64,000 bases of DNA, from assembly GCA_963995505.1 (NCBI GenBank), contig OZ023185.1, positions 18,611,691 to 18,675,690 of the forward strand. The letters are read 5' to 3'. This document shows, piece by piece, positions 36,664-46,997 of the stretch. The notes under the pieces were generated by a model. The model was given only the letters and a program-made list of their open reading frames with translations. It did no database searches and was not told the DNA's origin. The translations under genes were made by a program, and so were the position numbers. This DNA comes from Hypericum androsaemum (lineage: Eukaryota > Streptophyta > Magnoliopsida > Malpighiales > Hypericaceae). The stretch's first letter is position 1; each line of letters opens with the position of its first letter.

Positions 36664-39420
36664 TCAGATTGTTTCGACTATTCGATTTTCGTCGGTGAAG
36701 TACACAAGATTGATGGTAGGAATGTGCCGTACTTTTTCCTGATCTTCAGGAACTTGGAACCTCTGCATCAGCTCCGCAGGCATTTCCTCCAAATGTAACC
36801 TCTGAAGGCTGGTGAGATGCTCAATGCCGCGAGGTAATTCGTTGAGCTGCTGGCACCGCATCAGCTGCATTTCCCGGATGCTCGGAAGTGAACCTTCCTC
36901 CAGCGTGATGATAGCTAGCTGTCTGAGGTCCTGAAGAATTAGTTTGCTCAGTTTGGGGAAGAATCTTGCCTTGAAGTGCAAGAAAGTTCCGACACAGGCT
37001 GCACTGAGTTCAAGTACAACCAGACTTGCAAGAGCATGGATAGAAGAAGGTATGTCTTCTTCAAGACAGGAAAACCGCAAATGCAGATGCGTTAAACTTG
37101 CCAGGGACTGAATCCAGGGAGGTAATCTGCGCAATTTCCCAACCATAGTTAGTTTCTGAAGAGACAGCAACGGCTGAGGTAAAGTCTCCAATTGAAGTTC
37201 TTCTGTTTCGGTCGCTGCAATGACTCCTAGGCTGAGAAGGCCGGTCATTCTTTCAATTGAATTGCATAATACAGGTCCATCTGCAGCTCTCAACTTTGTT
37301 ATCTCCAGCCTTTTGAGATCAGTCAAGTTGCCGATCTGTTGGATTATGTCCTTCTCGGCTTCTACCCATGCTAGAGTCTGCAAGGTTGTAATGTAACATA
37401 TGCCTGGAGGAACCCGCATGCCATTGCAGACACGAGTTGCTCGAGAATTCTGATTGTTCCAGCGAAGCATCAAGAGATGCCGCAATTTGTAAAGCCTTGA
37501 TATTCCACTTGGCAGCTTCTCCAGATTGGTATTCCGCACATCTAATGTCTGTAAATTGTATAGCTTATCTATTGTTTCAGGAATCTTTTCAATCTTCGTA
37601 TCTCTCAAGTTTAGGTATCTTAAGTTGAATAGCTCCACCAAAGTAGAAGATACACGTTCAAGAGGAACTCCCTCCAGGTTAAGGACCCTTAGCAGCCTGA
37701 ACTTGGAAGAGACCGCAGCCAGAGAGAACAGGGAGCACGTATCTGTTGGAATCACGAATAAAGTGCGAAGGTGATGCGACAGAGAACTACTTAATCGGAT
37801 TGCTTTGCCGGTGTTGTAAAGTGATAACCTCTGAATCTTGCCATCTATCTTTGCCTGATGATCTTCGTGTACTGTGCAGAAATTCTCCTTTTCAGAGGTT
37901 GATATAGCAAGTTCGCGCATGACATCATGTACTCGGCATTTTTTCACCCTCCCAACATCATTTTTCTCTGCATCCTGGATCATGCTTCGAAGAATAAGCT
38001 CGTTCAGGTACTCCTCAGCTACTTCCTCCATAGTTATTCCTTTTCTCTCTTTGATGAATCCTTCTGCTACCCACATCCAAATTAACTTCTTCCTCTTGAT
38101 GGGATAACCATCATGGAAGAGACAGCAATACAGAAAGCAATGCTTCAGGTAAAATGGTAAATCATTGAAGCTCAACAGCAAGATACCCTTCACTCTTTCA
38201 AGAACAGGATTATTGCTAAGTTGCCAGTTGATGCTCTCGTATACCTTCTTCCATTCAGCAGGTCTCTTGCCTCTTGAGAACAGGAGGCCTCCAATTGCCA
38301 CAATCGCTAGCGGGAGACCATCACATTTCTTCAGTATGGCCTTAGCCATAGGTTGAAGTTCTTCAGGACAGCAATCACCTGGATCGTTCCAAAATGCCCT
38401 TTTGCAGAAAAGGTCCCATGCATCTTTGTCTTGGAGAGGCCTGAGGCGGTGGATGTGGCTACCTACACCAATAGAGGCTGCAACGTTCTCATCCCTGGTT
38501 GTGAGCATGATTCTGCTCCCGCTTCTATTGTTTGGAAATGAGCCTCTAATGATGCTCCAAAGATCTATGCTCCAAACATCATCCAAGACGACCATGTAGC
38601 TCTTCTGATGCAAGTGCTCTATAAGCATCCCCACGAGTTGCCGATAGTTCATAGATCCCAAGTTGTTTGGCATTGAAACTTGTGAACTGCTGAAGAGTTC
38701 TTTGATCAAGCTCCTTATGATCTCTCCAACTCCATAAGCTTGAGATACCGATACCCATGCCCAACAATCAAAGCGTTGCCTGGTTGCTGGGTGGTTGTAA
38801 ACCCTGGTGGCTAGTGTGGTCTTACCAAGGCCTCCCATTCCGACAATTGACCTTACACTTCTCCGCGGTTCACCATCCATCAACCATTGAAGTAGCTGCT
38901 CTGTATCCTCTTCCATACCTACTATCTCATCCTCGTCTACAAAGGCAGATGATTCTCCATGGTGCTGCCATATGTTGCCAGCACCATTACCGGTATTCTT
39001 CTCGTCAAGTTGTTGAAAATCATATCGCTTGCTCCTCTCCGACACCTCATGAACCTTGGCTATGACCTTTTCAAGCTTGGAAGAAACTCGGTGCAGCGAC
39101 ATCACATCCTTGGGGAAATTCACAACATTCTGAGCCATACCTTTGACTCCATTCTTGACCCGATCTCGCTGTCTCAAATGCAGGTATTCATCTATGATGT
39201 CCTCCACTTCATATGCAACCTCTCTTACTTGTCTGACCCATGTTTCGACCAACTCACTCATGTCCTTCCTTCTTTCTGCATCCCTGAGAAAGGATCTCAT
39301 GCTCTCGAGCTCCAGCTTGACCTCCTCCAATTTGTCATGAGCATCTCCCAGCAGTGATGCCTGCTGGACAAGGATCGTGGTTAGCTTATCTAGTAGGAAG
39401 TTCACAGCACCGTCGGCCAT
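36664..39420 (-). CDS. CC-NB-ARC-LRR disease resistance protein, RPM1-like, single exon, 918 aa
   Basis: An intact intronless frame of full NLR length. Coiled-coil (Rx_N-like) residues 1 to about 130, with the EDVID-type motif EVEDIID at 71-77. NB-ARC: P-loop GMGGLGKTT (194-202), kinase-2 MVVLDDVW (276-283), GSRIMLTTRD (301-310), GLPLA (368-372), LKHCFLYCCLF (425-435), and VHDVMREL (497-504) in place of a canonical MHD, an ordinary CNL variant. From about residue 540 on, leucine-rich repeats (LRVLNLEG, LRYLNLRDTKIEKIPETI, LQTLDVRNTNLEKLP). Expected to act as an intracellular immune receptor, probably at the plasma membrane as for RPM1. No signal peptide. A solitary gene here with no second NLR in the window. 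Recognised effector unknown. Confidence 0.96.
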   Translation of the reverse strand: MADGAVNFLLDKLTTILVQQASLLGDAHDKLEEVKLELESMRSFLRDAERRKDMSELVETWVRQVREVAYEVEDIIDEYLHLRQRDRVKNGVKGMAQNVVNFPKDVMSLHRVSSKLEKVIAKVHEVSERSKRYDFQQLDEKNTGNGAGNIWQHHGESSAFVDEDEIVGMEEDTEQLLQWLMDGEPRRSVRSIVGMGGLGKTTLATRVYNHPATRQRFDCWAWVSVSQAYGVGEIIRSLIKELFSSSQVSMPNNLGSMNYRQLVGMLIEHLHQKSYMVVLDDVWSIDLWSIIRGSFPNNRSGSRIMLTTRDENVAASIGVGSHIHRLRPLQDKDAWDLFCKRAFWNDPGDCCPEELQPMAKAILKKCDGLPLAIVAIGGLLFSRGKRPAEWKKVYESINWQLSNNPVLERVKGILLLSFNDLPFYLKHCFLYCCLFHDGYPIKRKKLIWMWVAEGFIKERKGITMEEVAEEYLNELILRSMIQDAEKNDVGRVKKCRVHDVMRELAISTSEKENFCTVHEDHQAKIDGKIQRLSLYNTGKAIRLSSSLSHHLRTLFVIPTDTCSLFSLAAVSSKFRLLRVLNLEGVPLERVSSTLVELFNLRYLNLRDTKIEKIPETIDKLYNLQTLDVRNTNLEKLPSGISRLYKLRHLLMLRWNNQNSRATRVCNGMRVPPGICYITTLQTLAWVEAEKDIIQQIGNLTDLKRLEITKLRAADGPVLCNSIERMTGLLSLGVIAATETEELQLETLPQPLLSLQKLTMVGKLRRLPPWIQSLASLTHLHLRFSCLEEDIPSSIHALASLVVLELSAACVGTFLHFKARFFPKLSKLILQDLRQLAIITLEEGSLPSIREMQLMRCQQLNELPRGIEHLTSLQRLHLEEMPAELMQRFQVPEDQEKVRHIPTINLVYFTDENRIVETI

Positions 39421-40497
39421 TTCTGCTCCTGATAAGTACTAATTCTCTGACCTTTTTTCGCCTTAATTAGGAGAAATGGGGAAGAACATGGAAGGAAACG
39501 AGCACTGGCTTACTTGTGCATTGACCAAGAACGAAGACTTCGGAAGTTTCACATACAACTGGTTGTATCCTTTGTGGTCCAAGTTGCCTGTAAGTTACTA
39601 TGGTGGAGATGGAGTCAAACTGTTGAAAGTACCATCGTTAATTGCGAGTGTGGTGGGTTTGTTTACGTGTGAAAACTCACTACTCATTACGGCTTTGGGT
39701 TGAATATGAAGATTATAATATGGTATCAAAGAGGATTGATCTCGTGCCATTGTTATCCTCGTTTTGGATTGGATTCGAAGATTCTAACACCAACACTTTA
39801 ATGAAGCTTCACCAAAATATTAAAATGACAAAAAAAAGTAGTAGTAGATTTAGACTATTCAACTACTTTGATCTGTCCAACCATTGACCGTCTAAGAAAG
39901 TTATACTCGGTCCACCTACTTTTTGTGCATTGTTGGAAAGCAATTAAAGTATGTTTCCTCCAAACACCAAGTTGGAAGATTGAACTAAGCTTAACTAGCT
40001 CGGAGAGGCTGAAGGCTCGTAATAAAGGTGAGCCAACCAACTAGGCATCTTGAGTCATCTTGATCGGTAAAAGCCTCTCCAAATGGGTGAGTAGGCGGGT
40101 GACCACTGACTAACCAACTAACAACCACCCTGGTTGTCTGAATTAGACAGCTGTTACAGATCACGGCCATGAAACAGAACGAAGATCGTTCGAAACATCA
40201 TGACCGAGCAATCGATTAATCAAGTTGACATCTAGATGTTGGGGTGAGATACACATTGATGCAGAGGGTTTCCAGGAAATTTGGTTGGAGTCAAGTCATC
40301 GAGTTGACTCGGCGTTTCATTTGGGGTATGCCTCAAACTCTGATATTGAATGGTCTCTTTCTCTATAAATTGCATTACCAAGCCCAAATTCTCATATTTA
40401 TTGTCATATTTATTGTCCAAGTCCAAATTGCTTTCCTTTCCTTTCCTTTCCTACCAACTTTGAAGAAGAAGAAGAAGTGCTGAGTGAAAAACTTGAA
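39421..40497. other. Divergent intergenic region between the NLR and the Nudix gene
   Basis: Both promoters should lie here. 39721-39732 reads TGGTATCAAAGA, like a decayed retroelement primer binding site. A (TTTCC)n run at 40431-40452 and GAA repeats at 40464-40475 fall in the probable Nudix leader. No gene. Confidence 0.5.
40431..40452. repeat. (CTTTC)n microsatellite in the Nudix 5' leader
   Basis: Four CTTTC units immediately upstream of a pyrimidine-rich leader and the ATG at 40498. Pyrimidine-rich leaders are common in plant mRNAs. Confidence 0.65.
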
Positions 40498-42947
40498 ATG
40501 CTTAGGTTAGGAGGAGGAACAAGGAGGCTGTCCAGAGCGCCTCTAGTTTCAATCGTTTCTCTTGCCGGCCTCTACTTCACTCCTGCAATATGCCCTTTCT
40601 TTAACCTCGCTTCGTCACCTCCCACTTCACAAGGTACATGCACGCATCTTAGTTTCCTCCTTCTCGGGTTCAACTCTTATGAATGAAAAAAAAATACCAC
40701 GGAGACAATCACTCCTAGATAGAACATACTCGACTCTAAATACGATAAGTTTAAAAATGCCAACTTTGTACAAAGTGTTCAAAATTGCTTTATCTTATTG
40801 CGATAATATTAACAATCTGGACGTCGTGCTGAAAGGCAACTAAACCACTTGGAACATTTATAGATTTATATATTCTTAACGAATCTGTCCAACTTCCAAC
40901 TGATTTTATCTTATTGCTCCATGATTTTCCTCGTTGGCGTCTTTTGGGACGTTGACTATATGAAAAATTTAGTGTTACTTTTTATTACTACTTAGAATTG
41001 GTCATTGCAAGGAAACCTTCAACAAGTAAGATGAGCAGATGCTGTTGTTTAACCTGTCCTGGTTGGTTGTGATCTCCGATGTTTCTTTCTTGGCTAACAC
41101 TTCCATTCCCGAACATGTCAGGTCTCAGCGGCAGGGTTCCGGGTCCGGTCAGGAGCATGTCGTCATCAATGGTTTTCGAACCAGCCAAGGAGGAAATAGG
41201 TTTAGTACCTCCAAGGCACGCTGAGCTGCTAACCGGAGTTCCGGATTTGTACAACGGGGTTGTAGTAGAGATAGAGGAGCCTATTACACCCGACGATTTC
41301 GTTGCTGCACTAAGAGCTTCCGTTTTGCAGTGGCGAGAACAGGTAGTCTTGCTTGATATGTACAAACATGTCTGCAAACCGATTAAAGAACACGCCTAAC
41401 TTTGTGACCAAACAGGCCAAGTGTTGGTTGTTCAAGTTGATTGATCTCGAGTCCTAGTGACTAGGTACTTTCCTCGCTTTGATATTTGTATAGGGGAAGA
41501 AGGGTGTTTGGATCAGATTGCCTCTTGAACTTTCGGATCTTGTTGCGCCAGCAGTTAAGGTAGGTAAACTCTGTATGCTTGTTAACTAGTGATACCACTA
41601 TTAAGGATCCTCCTCAAAGCACTACATAATGGTAATATGATGATTTGTGCCAATGTGTAGGAGGGTTTTAGGTACCATCATGCTGAACCTGACTACGTGA
41701 TGCTGGTCTCTTGGTTACCTGATACTCCTGATACCATTCCCATGAACGCTTCGCATCGGGTTGGTATATCTGCTTTCGTACTGAATGATAAGAAAGAGGT
41801 ATCCGTCTGGTCTGGTTCTTGTCTTTCTATCTGAAATCTTCTACTTCCGAAATGTTACATATTGGCTCCACCGTTAAATATCTGAATGTAATCTGGACCG
41901 TCATCTGGCATATTCGACCAGGGTCATGCCAAGTACACAGTGGTTTTTAGCATATTGCACTGAATCCCTTACAGGTACTTGTAGTTCAGGAGAAAAATGG
42001 CGCGTTCAGAGGCAAGGGGGTGTGGAAATTGCCAACCGGAGTAGTTGATGAGGTAATAGCTTGGAATTGGTTGTTTCAATGCTTTTAACGATTGCAAGAA
42101 CGATCTTGAAGTTTGTAAGTGTGCAGGGTGAAGATATATGTACAGCTGCAGTTCGAGAAGTCAAAGAAGAGACAGGAGTAAGTAGCTATATCATATCTCC
42201 GACGTCTTAATTGGTGATTAGCTTGTGGACGTAGCAATGACTTGTTTCTTTAATCCGCATCAGATTGAATCAGAATTCGTGGAAGTTTTGGCTTTCAGGT
42301 ATGCCCTTCTAGTTCCATATTATGTCCGTAATCTCACATCGATTGTGGTGCGTATTTGGCCTAATTTAACATGACATCAATGCGGATTAATCCTGTGATC
42401 TGAGACGTCTCATTGTAAATAAGTTTAATTGCAGGCAAAGCCACAGATCATTCTTTGGTAAATCCGACCTGATGTTTGTCTGCATGTTGCGACCAAAAAC
42501 ATATGTGATCCAGAAACAGGTCTCTGAATTGGAGGCAGCCCAGGTAACCACACCACCAATATTGTACAAGAAGCTACATAGACTTGATTTTAAACAGGTC
42601 TCCGTTGTTCAGAGACGAGCAACTCTATTTAGAAGTGGTTCTTCTAATAGTATTTTTTTCACTCGTTAAACTTAATCATCGATATTATTAAGAGAATCCA
42701 AAATTTGTTACCGCTCAAGTTTGCAGCTTTCTTATAGTTGGTTTTTGTATCCCAGTGGATGCCAATTGAGGAGTACGTGGAGCAACCATACAACAAGCAA
42801 CACCAAGTCTTCAACTATGTAGCTGAAGTATGCAAAACCAAATCGGAAAAGGCTTATACGGGATTTTCGACCCTTCCCTTGCTCACAGGATCCGGCAAAA
42901 ATGCCTACTTGTACCTCAACAACCAAGATTTCCAGCAGAGAGATTAG
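40498..42947 (+). CDS. Nudix hydrolase, NUDT8-like organellar type, 341 aa
   Basis: Exons: 40498-40633, 41122-41342, 41494-41559, 41661-41798, 41975-42052, 42127-42177, 42264-42298, 42435-42543, 42756-42947; GT-AG, 342 codons with the stop. The first exon encodes a basic, hydrophobic leader (MLRLGGGTRRLSRAPL...), probably a plastid or mitochondrial targeting peptide. Mature part: LLTGVPDLYNGVVVEIEEP, then the Nudix box at about residues 209-231 with the complete GX5EX7REUXEEXGU pattern (GVVDEGE...REVKEETGI). It ends with MPIEEYVEQPYN and GFSTLPLLTGSGKNAYLYLN. This is the plant NUDT2/6/7/8/10 subfamily, which hydrolyses ADP-ribose, NADH or related diphosphates. Exact substrate unknown. ATG 40498 is the first in-frame ATG; an in-frame GTG lies 21 bp upstream. 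Confidence 0.93.
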
Positions 42948-43540
42948 ATTAGTACTGGTGGACCCACTCAGTGCTTATTCATTTGCTTGTTGTTTTATTT
43001 TTTGGTTTTAATAGCACCGCGTATCCGAATATTTATTAGATCTATTAATTCACATCGAAAAAATTGATAAATCTTTTTCGACAAGTACTATTTAATATTG
43101 CGTTATCGTGCACCTCATGCGGCAAATCCACTAACGTTGCCATTAGCTAAAACAGTGGGCGGGTTTCTATTCTTTTGTTTTGTGAAACAGTGGGCAGCGG
43201 AATCTCTCAATATCTAATAGGATTGTATTTATGGTGTTCGAGTTTGAAATATCTGATTAAAATAAAATAACGGTTAGTCTCATTAGTGACGGATTTGTAT
43301 ATTTATAAATAGTTTAATAATATAAGTTTAGTAAGAATAATGGTAATACCTACTCCATTAGCAACCATTACATCCGACGACGCCAGCTCGGAATAGACCA
43401 TTCCGACGTCGCCCGTTGTTTTTTGTACAGAATCGTCACACCTGGGGGAGGTAGAAACACTATAGTGCTTGTACTTGTATATATTAATTACAATATTATA
43501 TTAATGAAACTATGACATTTAGCTTTAAAAAAGTGGGAGA

Positions 43541-43860
43541 AGATTTGGTCCTGTAAGGTCAAATCCAACTAAGACCGTCCTGGATATTCCAATAATTTAT
43601 TTAGTTATAATTCAATGGTCTATCCAGTTATGATTTAATGGTCTAACTAGTTATGATTCAATAGTCCATTTTTATCATGTCCCAGATAAATCGGAAACGT
43701 CCCAGTTACGATTCAATCGTTTACTCAGTAACGATTCAACGGTTGTGGGCTTTTTTCATTTTACCCCCCGTATTTTTATATTTTTGTAAAAAAGTCCCTG
43801 CGTATCCTTCAATAAAAATCCTCGAGCACCGTGCTAGAGTGGGCCTCCAGGACCAAATCT
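43541..43860. mobile_element. Miniature TIR element with 23-bp minisatellite
   Basis: A perfect 13-bp inverted pair, AGATTTGGTCCTG at 43541-43553 and CAGGACCAAATCT at 43848-43860. Inside are units of the type CAATGGTCTATCCAGTTATG, the reverse complement of the unit at 31930-32150. No coding capacity and no target duplication defined. Confidence 0.6.
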
Positions 43861-44827
43861 GGTCCCTAAGACTAGGCGCACCAATGCCCTTTGGGAGGAG
43901 GGGCAAGCCTAGGTGGAATAAAAAAATTAAGAAAGAAAAGAAAAAACGTAAATTGGGGGGATGAGGGTCACGACCCTGGGCCAAAACGTGATCATCCCCC
44001 TTGCCCTCGCCCCCTACATTAAAATAATAATATATATTTTTTATTTTTCTATCTATCTACTTAGTTATACTTGGCACAATGTTATTCGTATAAATAGATT
44101 TTTCGAATATTATTTGTGGTTATAAAAATTGAAGTTATCTTTAACAAAACTAAAAATAAATAATATGTATTTTTCTAATTCTGTATTGCAACTTTTTAGT
44201 CCTAATTTTGTTACTTAATTTTATTTTTTTCTTGTTATAATTACAAATAATCATTTTCGTAAATTAATTATAATTTTTATATAAACAAAAAATGATTGCA
44301 TATAATATATTAATGACAGAGAAATTAATTATTTATTCTGTGACCATGGGTTACTGATATGGGTAAAAAAATATATAATGAGATTGAATTTGGTATGAAT
44401 GAGAAAAAAATTAATTATTTATTCTGTAATCCTGAATAGCATGGTCACTAATGCAGATAGTCTAAGAAAGTGGGGTTTTTAGATCATGAGCATCATAATT
44501 TGGACTTTTACTTGAAACTAAATGATTTTGTATTCAGCACACACCAATCATCTAAATTGACTTGTTTTAAAAAACTGTAAATAGAATATCCCTATTTTTG
44601 AAATTAAAAATTGAAAGATTCCTTTTCCATTAGCTTTTGAATTATATTAACCCGTATATGGACGGTCACTCCACCGGTCAAATCTAAACTTGAGCGAATA
44701 TAATTTTTGGATTATGTAAAACTCTCAAAATAAGTATTTAATCTAAATCATTGTTGGTATATTCTCAGAGGCCTATAAAATGTGGCAAATATGGAACATA
44801 ACTCAGAAACAGCGACTCCCTCCCCCG

Positions 44828-44862
44828 CCTGTCCTGTCCTGTCCTATCCTATCCTGTCCTTT
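44828..44862. repeat. Pentanucleotide (CCTGT/CCTAT)n microsatellite
   Basis: Seven consecutive 5-bp units with two variants, 40 to 75 bp upstream of the kelch gene's ATG, so probably transcribed in its leader. Confidence 0.7.
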
Positions 44863-44901
44863 CCAACAAGTCTACAGAGAGTGGACTTAGGACTGATAAT
44901 T

Positions 44902-46387
44902 ATGGCTGTCGTACAAGGAAACTGGGTCAAGGTTCGTTCTAATTTCTTCTGTTTTTTTTTTGGCTCTTCTTCTTTCTCTTCTGATACGTTTTGGTGTGTT
45001 TCTTTGTTCATAGCCTAAATCATGCATGATCCGTCTTAACGGGTGCGACCCTTTTGATTTTGACTTGTTCGTTGAAATGGGTTCTGGTCCAATTCTGATT
45101 AGGAATCAGAAAGGTTGGAACTTTACATTGAATTTTTCCTGTGTAACGAGGAAAGTTCCTTTCTTGGCCTAGGAGGAGACATGGGAATACGAAAGGAGGG
45201 ATTTTTTGTGCTTTTTTAGTTCAGAAGTTAAACCCAAATTAGAAAACTTTGAACTTGGTCTTTGGGTTTTTGGTGGGTACGAAGTCAAGGAGTTGAATTT
45301 TCCCTTTCTTCTTTTTTTTTTCTGTTGGCTGTTGGTTTTGATTTCAATGGCATTTAATAGACTTTTAAGGTTTAAGTTGTTTTGTGTGTGGTTGTGATCA
45401 TGTGAGAATTGGTTGGATTGTGATCAGCTTGATCAAAACGGTAGCGGTCCGGGAGCCAGAAGCTCGCATGCCATTGCTCTTGTGGGAAACAAGGCCTATG
45501 CCTTTGGAGGTGAATTCTCGCCTAGGGTCCCTGTGGACAACAAGCTTCATGTGTTCGATCTCGACATCCTTGCGTGGTCTGTACCCGAGGTAACCGGGGA
45601 TGTTCCTCCACCGCGTGTCGGAGTCACTATGGCTGCCGTGGGGGAAACCATCTATGTCTTTGGAGGTAGGGATTCTACCCATAAGGAGCTTAATGAGCTC
45701 TACTCATTTGACACCTCCACGAACAAGTGGACTTTGCTGTCCTGTGGTGAAGATGGACCCCCTCACCGGAGCTACCATTCGACGACATCGGACGAATCAC
45801 GTGTGTATGTGTTTGGTGGGTGCGGTGACTCTGGCCGGCTTAACGATCTTTGGGCTTTTGATGTGGGTGAACAAAAATGGGTGAAGTATCCAACTCCAGG
45901 TGATAGCTGCAAAGGAAGAGGAGGGCCTGGGCTTGTTGTTGCACAAGGAAAAGTTTGGGTCGTGTATGGCTTCGCTGGAATAGAGACGGACGATGTCCAT
46001 TGCTTCGACCCAATCCAACAAAAGTGGTCGCAGGTGGAGACAACTGGTGATAAGCCATCTGCCCGCAGCGTTTTCTCCACAGCTGCGTTCGGAAAGTACA
46101 TAATCATCTTCGGCGGGGAGGTCGATCCTAGCGACTTGGGCCACATGGGCGCCGGGAAATTCGCCAGCGCGGTCTATGCACTGGACACGGAGACTCTACT
46201 CTGGAGCCGGCTTGATGACCTGCCAAATTCAGATACTCATCCCGGACCTCGAGGGTGGTGCGCCTTCGCTGCAGGCCGCCTGAATGGAGAACAAGGGCTG
46301 CTTGTTTATGGTGGCAACTCTCCTAGTAATGACAGGCTAGATGACATCTTCTTTTTTGCTCCTTGCCTGGATGCAGTTAAGAAGTAA
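44902..46387 (+). CDS. Kelch-repeat protein, nitrile-specifier protein 5-like, 329 aa
   Basis: Exons: 44902-44931 (ten codons, MAVVQGNWVK) and 45428-46387; GT-AG. The protein is a single kelch propeller: KAYAFGGE, KLHVFDLDILAW, TIYVFGGRD, LYSFDTSTNKW, RVYVFGGCG, LWAFDVGEQKW, KVWVVYGFAG, CFDPIQQKW, YIIIFGGE, VYALDTETLLW, LLVYGGN. This is the layout of Brassicaceae nitrile-specifier and thiocyanate-forming proteins and their widespread NSP5-like relatives outside that order. In Brassicaceae these redirect glucosinolate aglycones to nitriles with ferrous iron. The reported iron triad is E-x3-D-x3-H. Here E241 and H249 keep the 8-residue spacing, but position +4 is Ser and Asp is at +5 (EVDPSDLGH). 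Biochemical role in this plant is unknown; the product is probably cytosolic. Confidence 0.92.
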
Positions 46388-46997
46388 TCAGCAGCAACAG
46401 CTTGTTGCTTGTAGATATGGACTCAATTCCACATGCATGTGAGATGACTGTATCTGCAATCTCTATCAGCAACCAGTAATTATGAAGATGTTTTATGTTG
46501 ACTTTTAGTTTGTATTTGTTAGAATCATTGAGTTTCCAGTGAATAATTCCCGTCACTTTTTTTTCCTCCTCTAATACTCTAGAGCATTGTCATGACTAAT
46601 TTAAAACGAATCTCTCGGGTGTTTTTTCATTCGTAATATTTAAATCCAACATCTTTTTTTCCAATAAGCTGAAATTTAGGCAAGTTAACATAAACTACTA
46701 GACGGCATTTGACCTTTCTATCCCTCCCAAACAATATTTTATTGACTGACTTCTAAAAAACAGAGTAGGATCCGTAAATGACAACAAAACAATCTCACAA
46801 TGAACTAATTACCACTTAAAGATGATACAATGTTCATACATGTATGACCCCAAACAATATCACAACGAAGAATTCATCGCAAAGAAAATATCATGGCCAA
46901 GCCAAACAAGTAGGGACCACGTTATTTTTTTTTCCTTTTCTCTACACAACTATTTTCAACCAAAATAAAATCAAATGTAATGCAAGTAATTAAAAGT
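46388..46997. other. Convergent 3' flanks of the kelch (+) and FLA (-) genes
   Basis: Probable 3' UTRs only. AT-rich, no other feature. Confidence 0.5.

Larger units (their letters stand above)
42948..44901. other. 2-kb intergenic region with a MITE; promoter of the kelch gene at right
   Basis: 43000-43500 is unassigned. A miniature element occupies 43541-43860. 43990-44770 is very AT-rich with nothing recognised. A (CCTGT/CCTAT)n run at 44828-44862 lies in the probable leader of the 44902 gene. Confidence 0.5.
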
